Program-made: the position numbers and the translations under genes
DNA from: Planctomycetota bacterium
GTDB taxonomy: Bacteria > Planctomycetota > SZUA-567 > H5-PLA8
Direction: 5' to 3'
Assembly: GCA_025355035.1 (NCBI GenBank)
Contig: JANXLS010000515.1
Span: 1 to 6,232 of the forward strand
Length of the DNA stretch: 6,232 nt
Notes under the pieces: generated by a model
Databases searched by the model: none
Seen by the model: the letters and a program-made list of their open reading frames with translations, nothing else
Told to the model about the DNA's origin: nothing
Part shown: positions 1 through 6,231 of the stretch, in pieces
How positions within the stretch are numbered: position 1 is the first letter of the stretch
Layout of the letters: every line of letters begins with the position of its first letter

Positions 1-60
1 TGCCAAGATGCGCCGCGCCGGGCAAGTGGGACGAGAAAGACGAGCACAGCGTATTTGGAG

Positions 61-80
61 ACTACGCGAAGCGAGTTTTT
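61..80 (+). terminator. Weak hairpin plus T-tract, possible terminator of a gene left of the window
   Basis: ACT-A-CGC (61-67) can pair with GCGAGT (71-76) around a GAA loop with one bulged A, and is followed directly by TTTT (77-80). The stem is only six interrupted pairs. It could end transcription entering from the left, but no gene end can be shown there. Confidence 0.2.
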
Positions 81-160
81 CGAAGTACCACGCCGCCCGC
101 CGCAAGCAGATTGGCGCGAGGGTTTTGTCCGGTAGCTCTTAGTGTACCGTCGCGTGACGT

Positions 161-171
161 GAAGGTAGGAG
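161..171 (+). promoter_or_regulatory. Ribosome binding site of the cyclase gene
   Basis: GAAGG (161-165) and AGGAG (167-171) lie 9 and 3 bases before ATG 175. Either can pair with the 16S anti-Shine-Dalgarno end. Together with the FHA domain beginning soon after, they support ATG 175 as the start. Confidence 0.7.
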
Positions 172-174
172 CTT

Positions 175-2322
175 ATGCCCACGAAATACGAGCTGGTGGT
201 GATCCGGGACTCCGATTCTGATCAGCCGTCGAGCACGCTCCCGCGCATCGATCTCAAGCCGCACGTCAACAAAGAAAACGCCGTCCTGCTCGGGCGCGAA
301 GAACGCTGCACGATCATGTTCACGACCGACAGTCGCATCTCCCGGCAACATTGCATCGTCTGGCGTGAAAAGAATAAAGTTCTCGTCAAAGATCTTCGAT
401 CGCTCAACAAAACGTTTCTCAACGGAGCCCAACTTCAGCCTGACCGGGAATACGCGTTTCTGCCCGGCCAAATTTTGACCCTCGGCGCCGCCTCCGGCCC
501 GACGAAAGTCAAACTCGAAGCCTTTGAAACCGATCTCAAAATCGTCCCGTCGTTGGCCAGTTACGGTTTCCAAGACGAAAAGCCCGGCTGTGTCCTCGAC
601 GCCACGCTCAGCATTAATGACTTCACTGCCGAAGACAAAGCCGTCCTCCAAGCGCGACTGAAATGGCTTTTCGAAGCCAGCCACGCCATGACGACCGCGC
701 GCAATCTCGGCGACATCGTCGAAATCTGTCTCGATCAGATCATGTCCGCATTTCCGAACGCATGCCACGCATTGATGGTTCTTTACAGCCGCAACGGCGA
801 TCTTCCGAAGATGATTAAGCGCAACGCGCGCCAGGAAATCAACTACTCGCCCGAAGGTCTCGCCTGCGCACGCTTCCGCAACAACGAATCCTGGGACACG
901 CGCGAATTGAAGCTGTCACGCACGATTCTCAATCGCGTCAAGAACGAAAAAATCGCTTTCTGGATCAATGCCAAAGACCTCAAGACGCTGACCTCTTTTA
1001 AATCCGCGCTCGGCGCCGAAAGCTTCAATCAGATCAATGCCGTCATGGCCGCGCCCATGATCTCCGGCGACAAAAATCTCGGCATGATCCAGATCTTCAG
1101 CTACAAAATCTTCACCGACGAAGACGTCAACATCCTGCGCCTGCTCTCCGCCCAAACCGGCTTGATCGTCCGCAACATCGAACTCGCGTTCACCGCATTG
1201 GAAGAGCAGCAGCGCCGGGCCAATCTCCAACGCTTCTTCGCGCCGTCGATCGCCGAAGGCCTCCTGAACGGAACACTCCACGCCAAGCTCGGTGGCGAAC
1301 TCCGCACCGGCACGATCTTCTACTCTGACATCTGCGGCTTCACACGCCTCTCCGCCGACATGCGTCCCGAGGACGTCGTCGGCCTGCTCAACCGCTACTT
1401 CAGCGTCATGCAGCAGCTCGTCTTCCGGCGCGGCGGTTCCGTCGATAAATGCGCCGGCGACCAAATCATGGCGTTCTGGGGTGTGCTGGGAGACCAGGCC
1501 GACTACACAGCCAACGCCGTCGCCGCCGGTCTTGAAATGCAGATCGCTCTTTATGAATTCAACCGCGACGAACCCGCACGAGCCGGCTTCTCGCTTCCGC
1601 CCGGTGGTTTGGGGCACGGTATCGGACTGCACACAGGCAAAGTTTGCGCTGGAAACATCGGCGGTTCACAAAAGATTGAATTCACGGTCATCGGCGACGT
1701 CGTCAACGTCGCCAACCGGATCGAAAGCGCCGCCGGGCACGGCCAGGTTTTCGTGAGCGAATCGACGTGGAACGAAATCGCACCGCGCTCCTTCGGCTTC
1801 CGACTCCCGCCGGTTTCGATGCGCAACGTCCGTCACTGCCCCCCGCTGATCGCCATCCGCGGCATCGTCCCGCCCGGCCCGGCCAGCGCAGCCATCTGCG
1901 TCGAAGACATGTTGCTCAATCTGCCGTGCGAAGTTCAAATCGGCGACGCGCCCCCCGTTGAAGCGCTCGTCACGGGATTCACTCGCAAGGACTCAACCCA
2001 AGGCATTTTCATCATTCAAACGCCATGCGCGTTAACGCTCGATGCGACCTGTTCGATTGAATGGAAGATTCCGGAAACACGCAGTTTCGCGCCGCTGAAA
2101 GGTAAAATTCTGCGCTCCGAAGCGCCGCCGAAATTGGACGCTGAAGAATCCACCATCCCGCTCGCATCCGATGCCCGTTGCGGCCTCGCTCACGACGAAC
2201 CCCGCCTCGCCCCCGGCACAGCCGTCGTCCACGTCAACGACCTCCCGCCCGAATGGATCGCCTTCGCGCCCAACACGCTGATGGATTCCGCCTACACATC
2301 CGAACACGAAATCATCCGCTGA
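175..2322 (+). CDS. FHA-GAF-class III (IIIb-type) adenylate cyclase with degenerate PilZ-like C-terminus
   Basis: Probable cytoplasmic adenylate cyclase making cAMP from ATP; no membrane span or signal peptide is visible. Residues ~30-115 are an FHA domain, which binds phosphothreonine peptides: G40-R41, S56-R57-x-H59 and the strand DLRSLNKTFLNG (73-84, with N78) are all present. Residues ~160-340 read as a GAF-type ligand-sensing domain, followed by a helical linker (~341-368) typical of GAF-cyclase fusions. The cyclase domain (~373-565) has both metal aspartates, D385 (FYSDICGFT) and D429 (KCAGDQIMAFWG), the adenine-specifying K425, T504 in FTVIGD (the class IIIb Thr), and transition-state N511 and R515. 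All key positions are filled, so an active enzyme is expected. Residues ~581-655 look PilZ-like but lack the RxxxR motif; 656-715 are unrecognised. The start ATG has AGGAG upstream and leaves a complete FHA domain. No CRP-type receptor or Ser/Thr kinase is nearby. Cyclase identity is very secure; nucleotide specificity (ATP) is inferred from K425/T504; the sensed ligand is unknown. Confidence 0.95.
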   Translation: MPTKYELVVIRDSDSDQPSSTLPRIDLKPHVNKENAVLLGREERCTIMFTTDSRISRQHCIVWREKNKVLVKDLRSLNKTFLNGAQLQPDREYAFLPGQILTLGAASGPTKVKLEAFETDLKIVPSLASYGFQDEKPGCVLDATLSINDFTAEDKAVLQARLKWLFEASHAMTTARNLGDIVEICLDQIMSAFPNACHALMVLYSRNGDLPKMIKRNARQEINYSPEGLACARFRNNESWDTRELKLSRTILNRVKNEKIAFWINAKDLKTLTSFKSALGAESFNQINAVMAAPMISGDKNLGMIQIFSYKIFTDEDVNILRLLSAQTGLIVRNIELAFTALEEQQRRANLQRFFAPSIAEGLLNGTLHAKLGGELRTGTIFYSDICGFTRLSADMRPEDVVGLLNRYFSVMQQLVFRRGGSVDKCAGDQIMAFWGVLGDQADYTANAVAAGLEMQIALYEFNRDEPARAGFSLPPGGLGHGIGLHTGKVCAGNIGGSQKIEFTVIGDVVNVANRIESAAGHGQVFVSESTWNEIAPRSFGFRLPPVSMRNVRHCPPLIAIRGIVPPGPASAAICVEDMLLNLPCEVQIGDAPPVEALVTGFTRKDSTQGIFIIQTPCALTLDATCSIEWKIPETRSFAPLKGKILRSEAPPKLDAEESTIPLASDARCGLAHDEPRLAPGTAVVHVNDLPPEWIAFAPNTLMDSAYTSEHEIIR

Positions 2323-2349
2323 AATTTCGCGCATTGAGTTTAACGCGGA

Positions 2350-2365
2350 TCTCAGCGACTCTGCG
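2350..2365 (-). repeat. Degenerate octamer repeat (CGCAGAGT-CGCTGAGA)
   Basis: On the - strand two adjoining 8-base units, CGCAGAGT (2358-2365) and CGCTGAGA (2350-2357), fill the gap between the convergent cyclase and parA genes. A further, weaker unit may follow (TCCGCGTT). They fit a consensus near CRCARAGW and match the block at 6111-6141 in type. An overlapping imperfect hairpin, ACGCGGA (2343-2349) with TCTGCGT (2360-2366), includes one G-U pair on the + strand and has no T-tract after it. Confidence 0.5.
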
Positions 2366-2367
2366 TG

Positions 2368-2398
2368 AAAAAAGAAAGTATCGGTTTCAGAGAATACT
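2368..2398 (-). terminator. Possible intrinsic terminator of parA
   Basis: Reading the - strand past the parA stop, AGTAT (2394-2398) and ATACT (2377-2381) form a five-pair stem, six with a G-U pair, around a loop of about 12. It is followed by TTTCTTTTTT (2368-2377). The T-tract is good, but the stem is short and A/T-rich, so strength is doubtful. Its position, 4-35 bases after the parA stop in a convergent gap, is what would be expected. Confidence 0.38.
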
Positions 2399-2402
2399 GG
2401 GT

Positions 2403-3470
2403 TTAAATTACAGAGGGATTCGTGTCGTCCGCCTTGTCCTCTTCAGGATGCGACGGATGCAGCGTCTCGCTCGCCGGGCTATTGGGAGCCGACCCCGGTT
2501 CCACCGTTCCCAGCAACGCACTGACCGGACTGGCATGAGCGTCCGATGTCAGCGGGACAATCGCCCCGTGAAGATCGCTGATCTTCTTCGTCAACCGCTC
2601 CGGATTGGCGACGAGATCCGTCGTAAACGTCCGTTCCTTCTTCCCCGACGCTTCTTCACGCGCCGTGATCCGCTCCGCGCATTCGCTCGCGATCGTGCCG
2701 TTTTCCATCTCGATCAATTCTTCGCACAATGCCATGTACGCGCGCGCCGCGTGGCAGCTCGGATCGAAATGGATAACCGGCACACCGTCCTTCTGACTCT
2801 CCGCAACACGGATATTCTGCTTCACCGTCGTCGTAAAAATCTGAGTGTTCAAACGCGGATCGCGGCGCAGCGTTTCGAGCGTCTCCTTCGACACATTCGT
2901 GCGCCCGTCGTACATCGTCACCAGCACGCCCGTGACCTGCAACTTCTTGTTGATCCCTTCGTTGATCATTTGCACGACTTCAAACAATTTCCCCAACCCT
3001 TCCAACGCGAACGGATGGGCCTGCAATGGAACCAACACTTCTGAGGCGGCAACCATCGCGTTGACCGTCAGCATCGACAGGCTCGGCAGGCAGTCGATCA
3101 AAATATAATCGTATTTCGCTCGCGCATTGTTCAGCGAACGATCCAATCGCGTTTCGCGCCCGATCATCGTGAACATTTCAATCTCGGCGCCGGACAGATC
3201 GATGTGGCTGCGAACCATGTCCAACCGCTCCCACTTCGTCGGCACCGTCATCTTCAATGCGTCCGAATTCGGATCCGTGAGCAGTTCGTAAACAGACTCA
3301 CTGAGATCCTTCGCGCGCAACCCCAACCCAATCGTCAGATTCGCTTGGGGATCCAGATCGATCAGCAACACGCGCTTGCCGCGATGCGCGAGCGCCGCTC
3401 CCAGATTCAACGTCGTGGTCGTCTTCCCAACTCCGCCTTTTTGATTCAAAATACAGATGACGCGAGCCAT
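2403..3470 (-). CDS. ParA/Soj-family (MinD-like, deviant Walker A) ATPase with long C-terminal tail
   Basis: Dimerising ATPase of the ParA/Soj family, which positions DNA or protein cargo by binding the nucleoid non-specifically. The deviant Walker A motif KGGVGKTT is at residues 11-18, with signature lysine K11 and nucleotide-binding K16. The switch motif LIDLDPQAN (36-44, with D40) and Walker B YDYILID (120-126, D126) follow. The segment QNIRVAES (218-225) and the FDP turn near 235-237 match the C-terminal part of the Soj core. There is no N-terminal helix-turn-helix, so it is closer to chromosomal Soj than to P1-type plasmid ParA. The core ends near residue 255, the usual family length. 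A further ~100 residues follow: charged to about 300, then rich in Pro, Ser, Asp and Glu and probably disordered. No ParB gene or obvious parS site is in the window, so its cargo is unknown; it may segregate chromosomes or place a protein complex. The start ATG has AAGGA six bases upstream. The gene lies 135 bp downstream of the codirectional histidine kinase and converges on the cyclase. Confidence 0.93.
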   Translation of the reverse strand: MARVICILNQKGGVGKTTTTLNLGAALAHRGKRVLLIDLDPQANLTIGLGLRAKDLSESVYELLTDPNSDALKMTVPTKWERLDMVRSHIDLSGAEIEMFTMIGRETRLDRSLNNARAKYDYILIDCLPSLSMLTVNAMVAASEVLVPLQAHPFALEGLGKLFEVVQMINEGINKKLQVTGVLVTMYDGRTNVSKETLETLRRDPRLNTQIFTTTVKQNIRVAESQKDGVPVIHFDPSCHAARAYMALCEELIEMENGTIASECAERITAREEASGKKERTFTTDLVANPERLTKKISDLHGAIVPLTSDAHASPVSALLGTVEPGSAPNSPASETLHPSHPEEDKADDTNPSVI

Positions 3471-3476
3471 TGAATA

Positions 3477-3481
3477 TCCTT
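3477..3481 (-). promoter_or_regulatory. Ribosome binding site of parA
   Basis: On the - strand AAGGA sits six bases before the ATG at 3470. This is near-optimal spacing and confirms a start directly at the MARVICILNQKGG terminus typical of short ParA proteins. Confidence 0.75.
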
Positions 3482-3506
3482 GATGAGGTTTGCGATTCTG
3501 CCGTCC

Positions 3507-3535
3507 AGTTTAAGCGCGATTCCTGCGAGCGACAA
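3507..3535 (-). promoter_or_regulatory. Weak sigma70-like promoter candidate for parA
   Basis: On the - strand TTGTCG (3530-3535), a 17-base spacer and TAAACT (3507-3512) match the -35/-10 consensus at four of six positions each, ending 36 bases before the parA ATG. A match of this strength can occur by chance. If real, parA can be transcribed independently of the kinase upstream. Confidence 0.28.
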
Positions 3536-3605
3536 TGAAATTCAACACCCGTTCCTAACGCATCTACCTTCGCCGGACTGAAGCAACGCGCAACGTCTCC
3601 CCTTT

Positions 3606-6062
3606 TCACATCCCACGTCCCGTCGCACACTCCCCGTCGGGTATCGTAAAGAAAAACGTCGTCCCTTCCCCCGGTTCCGACTCCAGCCAGATCGCCCCGC
3701 CATGCCGCTCAATGATCCGTTTGCACAGCGCCAATCCAATCCCCGTCCCCGGATATTCCTCGCGCGTGTGCAGCCGTTGAAAGATCGCAAAGATGCGCTT
3801 AAAATGCTGCGCGTCAATCCCGATCCCATTGTCTTTGATCGAGAATTTCCAGCCATCGCAACTCGCCTCGACGGCAATCTCAACGCGCGGCGGTTCCTTG
3901 CCTTTGAACTTCAACGCGTTGCCGATCAGATTCTGAAACACTTGCGTGAGTTGAATCATGTCGCCCTGAATTGTCGGCAGAGCCACCGCCACCAGCGTCC
4001 CGCCGCTCTCCTCTATCGCGACGCTCAAATTCGCTTTCGCCAGCGTCAGCACCTCGTTGCAATCCACCGCCGCAAACGGTTTCGTGTTCATTCCAACGCG
4101 CGAGAATTCCAGCAGGTCGCCGATCAGCATCCGCATACGGTCCGCGCCGTCGAGCACCTGCGCGAGATACGCTTCGGCAACGCCGTCCAGCTTCCCTTTG
4201 CAACGCTTCGACAAATGCTGCCCGAAACTTGTGATCATCCGCAACGGCTCGCGCAAATCGTGCGACGCGACGTACGCGAATTGTTCCAGCTCCGAATTCG
4301 ACCGCGCCAGCTCTTTCGCTTTCGTCGCGAGTTTCTCCGCGTCGGCATTGCGCTGCGTGAGATCCAGATACGATCCCGCCATGCGGTACGCTTTTCCATT
4401 CGGATGCCGCAGCGCAAATCCGCGCGACAACATCCAGCGATACGCACCGTCTTTGTGCAGGATGCGGTGCTCCAGTTCATACTTCTCCGTGCGCCCTTCC
4501 AAATAATCCCGGATCGTCACCCGCGCGCGGTCCTGATCGTCCGGATGCAGACGCAATTCCCATTCGTCAAAATGGTTCCGAAACTCCTCGTCGCGATAGC
4601 CCAGCATCTCCTTCCAGCGCGGCGAAAAATACACCTCGTTGGTTTCAAAATTCCAATCCCACAGCCCGTCGTTCGTGCCGCGCGCGACGAGTTGAAACCG
4701 TTCGATGCTCTCGCGCAGCGCGATTTCGGCGCGGCGCTGTTCGGTCGTGTCGCGAACCAACGTCGTCGTGCCTTCGATGCTTCCATTCTCTGAACGCAAC
4801 GGTGCCACCGAAAGCGAAACGTTCAGCTCGCGCCCGGACTTCATCACGCGGATCGTTTCGTGATTCTGGATACGTTCGCCGTTTCCGACACGCACCAGAA
4901 GCCCGGCCAATTCCCCCGTCAGCCGCTGCGGAACGTAGATCGATGCAGGGCGGCCGATCGCATCTGTCGCACTGTAGCCAAACATCCGTTCAGCGCCGGG
5001 GTTCCAACTCGTGATCGTGCCGTCCGGTGCCGTACTCAGGATCGCGTCGTTCGACGATTGAACGATATGCGCCAGTTGCGCCAGCGAGTGATTCCGTTCT
5101 TTCAACACCGCGTTGAGTTGATCGACTTTTGAACTCATTCGCCCCAATCGCGACGCTACGAAAAACCCCAGCAACGCCAGCAACATCCCGGCGATCGCGA
5201 TTTCCATGCGCAGCGCCTTGATCGGCGCGTAGGCTTCATTGACCGGCTGCTGAGCGATAATCACCCAATGCGTGTCCGCGAAATGAACCGGCACCAACGA
5301 CGCCACTACTTTACTTCCGTCGATCGGATCGTTGTATTCCGCCGTCTCAGCGAGTCCTTTCAATGCCGTTCGCACAGGCCCAAGCGACGCATATTCCAGG
5401 TAATCGCGCTGCTGCAGATCCACTCCCGGCCGCGCCACGACAGTCCCCTTTGAATCGAGAATAACGATGTAGCCATACCCGCCGACATGAATCTTTCCGA
5501 GCCACGATTCCATCGTCTCAAGCTGATAGTGAAGGGCCACGACACCAAGGGGCTGATCGCTTTTTTTGATCGGTGCCGCGACGACCACGACCCTTTTCTG
5601 ATTGTCCGAAAGCCGCCGGTACACTCCCGTCACGTACGGTTGCCACGCCTTCGATACCCCAACGAACCAATCGCGTTTCGAAATGTCCACGCCGAGCGCC
5701 TCGCCCCCAAACGGATAGTCGCTCCACATGATCCCGGCCGTATCGCTGATCGTCGCGCGATCGATTCCGTCGTCCGAATCGACGACCACTTTCAAGCGCT
5801 CGCTCATCGCCAATTCGTCCCGGCGTTCCACGAGTTCAATGGTCCCGGGAAGTTCGGCCAGCGTCTGCGCGAACGTGACACTGCGCGTCAATTCGCGCTC
5901 GACAAGCACCGCCGTCGTACGCGCCGCCGCATCGTTGTTCTGCCGCACCAGAGTCCGCACGGACGCCGCCGCGATCGAATACGAATACAATGCCAACACC
6001 CCGATCGGCAGCAACGCCCCAGCGACCAGCCACCAGCGCTTCCACGTCTGCAAAATCGGCAT
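3606..6062 (-). CDS. Membrane sensor histidine kinase: dCache - PAS - PAS - HisKA - HATPase_c
   Basis: Inner-membrane two-component sensor kinase, 818 aa from the chosen start. A first membrane helix lies at ~11-32 and a second at ~287-303. The ~250 residues between them are probably periplasmic and dCache-like: SKRDWFVGVSK (128-138), then PYVTGVYRR (142-150) and a VAAPI strand (161-165), as in small-molecule Cache sensors. Two cytoplasmic PAS domains follow (~325-442 and ~450-570; the second resembles PAS_3, with HPDDQ and HKDGAYRW). HisKA (~590-655) carries the phosphorylated H601 in VASHDLREPL. HATPase_c (~700-808) has the N box with N715, the G1 box DNGIGID (744-750) and the G2 box GTGIGLALCK (772-781). 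The HisKA sequence resembles the phytochrome-like kinase group (ASHDLREPL, GKLD, DLLEFSRV). There is no receiver domain and no response regulator in the window, so the partner is unknown. I chose ATG 6062 over an in-frame GTG at 6128 because 6062 has AAGGA five bases upstream and gives a standard N-terminal membrane helix. The GTG has no Shine-Dalgarno site and its extension runs through intergenic repeat DNA. Confidence 0.94.
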   Translation of the reverse strand: MPILQTWKRWWLVAGALLPIGVLALYSYSIAAASVRTLVRQNNDAAARTTAVLVERELTRSVTFAQTLAELPGTIELVERRDELAMSERLKVVVDSDDGIDRATISDTAGIMWSDYPFGGEALGVDISKRDWFVGVSKAWQPYVTGVYRRLSDNQKRVVVVAAPIKKSDQPLGVVALHYQLETMESWLGKIHVGGYGYIVILDSKGTVVARPGVDLQQRDYLEYASLGPVRTALKGLAETAEYNDPIDGSKVVASLVPVHFADTHWVIIAQQPVNEAYAPIKALRMEIAIAGMLLALLGFFVASRLGRMSSKVDQLNAVLKERNHSLAQLAHIVQSSNDAILSTAPDGTITSWNPGAERMFGYSATDAIGRPASIYVPQRLTGELAGLLVRVGNGERIQNHETIRVMKSGRELNVSLSVAPLRSENGSIEGTTTLVRDTTEQRRAEIALRESIERFQLVARGTNDGLWDWNFETNEVYFSPRWKEMLGYRDEEFRNHFDEWELRLHPDDQDRARVTIRDYLEGRTEKYELEHRILHKDGAYRWMLSRGFALRHPNGKAYRMAGSYLDLTQRNADAEKLATKAKELARSNSELEQFAYVASHDLREPLRMITSFGQHLSKRCKGKLDGVAEAYLAQVLDGADRMRMLIGDLLEFSRVGMNTKPFAAVDCNEVLTLAKANLSVAIEESGGTLVAVALPTIQGDMIQLTQVFQNLIGNALKFKGKEPPRVEIAVEASCDGWKFSIKDNGIGIDAQHFKRIFAIFQRLHTREEYPGTGIGLALCKRIIERHGGAIWLESEPGEGTTFFFTIPDGECATGRGM

Positions 6063-6067
6063 CCGAT

Positions 6068-6077
6068 TCCTTACTCC
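6068..6077 (-). promoter_or_regulatory. Ribosome binding site deciding the histidine kinase start
   Basis: On the - strand AAGGA (6068-6072) is five bases before ATG 6062, with a second purine stretch GGAG at 6074-6077. The alternative GTG at 6128 is preceded by a pyrimidine-rich stretch with no such site, so this element fixes the start at 6062. Confidence 0.75.
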
Positions 6078-6110
6078 ATTATTTTTGAACTGCCACGCTC
6101 TGATTTCTAA

Positions 6111-6141
6111 CACAAAGTCGCAAGACACGAAGGCTCAAAGA
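6111..6141 (+). repeat. Degenerate octamer repeat (CACAAAGT-type) upstream of the kinase
   Basis: Four consecutive units of 7-8 bases are visible: CACAAAGT (6111-6118), CGCAAGA (6119-6125), CACGAAGG (6126-6133) and CTCAAAGA (6134-6141), followed by an A-rich stretch. I recall phase-drifting tandem octamers of this kind as common intergenic DNA in several environmental bacterial groups; no function is known to me. Confidence 0.55.
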
Positions 6142-6182
6142 AAAAGGAAATTCATTCGCTATTGACTCGCGCTTTCCCAATG

Positions 6183-6205
6183 CGACTCGCGACCGCAGCG
6201 AGTCG
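6183..6205. repeat. Perfect 8-bp inverted repeat CGACTCGC / GCGAGTCG
   Basis: CGACTCGC (6183-6190) and GCGAGTCG (6198-6205) flank a 7-base loop. A third copy of the core, GACTCGCG, lies at 6164-6171, exactly 20 bases before the copy at 6184-6191. The block is about 120 bp upstream of the kinase start. It could be an operator for a dimeric regulator, a hairpin, or part of a dispersed palindromic repeat. No T-tract follows on either strand, so it is not a typical terminator. Confidence 0.5.
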
Positions 6206-6212
6206 TTGCCGT

Positions 6213-6231
6213 TCCCCTATCCTGTTGGGGA
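6213..6231. repeat. Inverted repeat TCCCC / GGGGA at the window edge, possibly truncated
   Basis: TCCCC (6213-6217) and GGGGA (6227-6231) surround a 9-base loop, TATCCTGTT. The window ends one base later, so the full stem cannot be judged. It resembles the G/C-rich palindromic intergenic repeats (CTCCCC...GGGGAG) that recur in many genomes; that comparison is from memory. Confidence 0.35.

Larger units (their letters stand above)
1..174. other. Leader region with no supportable gene
   Basis: All three + strand frames stay open for about 130 bases, then close at 133-135 (frame 1), 140-142 (frame 2) and 219-221 (frame 3, overlapping the cyclase). None shows a recognisable domain. Frame 3 has the most protein-like start (residues such as GKWDEKDEHSVFGDY near 19-63), but continuing it would overlap the cyclase by 47 bases. 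I see no convincing -35/-10 promoter for the cyclase. Confidence 0.4.

Noticed and set aside
148..159. Short CGTC-GCGT-GACG palindrome before the cyclase
   Set aside because: A four-base stem is expected by chance in G/C-rich DNA; it does not match a CRP-type TGTGA-N6-TCACA site.
3..221. Possible 3' end of an upstream gene in + frame 3
   Set aside because: Its first ~20 residues look protein-like, but the frame overlaps the cyclase by 47 bases, codon bias fades after about base 75, and no family is recognisable. It may be a decayed remnant.
139..768. - strand open frame (209 codons) opposite the FHA region
   Set aside because: Antisense shadow of a well-conserved FHA domain; no family resemblance of its own.
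916..1632. - strand open frame (238 codons) opposite the cyclase
   Set aside because: Asp/Glu/Gly/Val-rich composition typical of an antisense shadow; the + strand here carries all the cyclase catalytic residues.
2178..3044. + strand open frame (288 codons) overlapping the cyclase end and parA
   Set aside because: Extremely Arg-rich, spans two convergent genes and has no motif; it is out of frame with the cyclase and antisense to parA.
3471..3605. Search for a terminator or small gene between the kinase and parA
   Set aside because: No stem with a T-tract and no short frame with a ribosome binding site was found; only a weak promoter candidate is reported.
3702..4793. Long + strand open frame (363 codons) opposite the kinase gene
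   Set aside because: It is Arg/Gln/His/Pro-rich with no domain, and lies antisense to the conserved PAS and kinase domains. Such frames arise from C/G-rich third positions on the coding strand.
5487..6110. + strand open frame (207 codons) opposite the kinase sensor domain
   Set aside because: Arg/His/Pro-rich shadow of the dCache region with no recognisable motif; it also runs through the kinase start.
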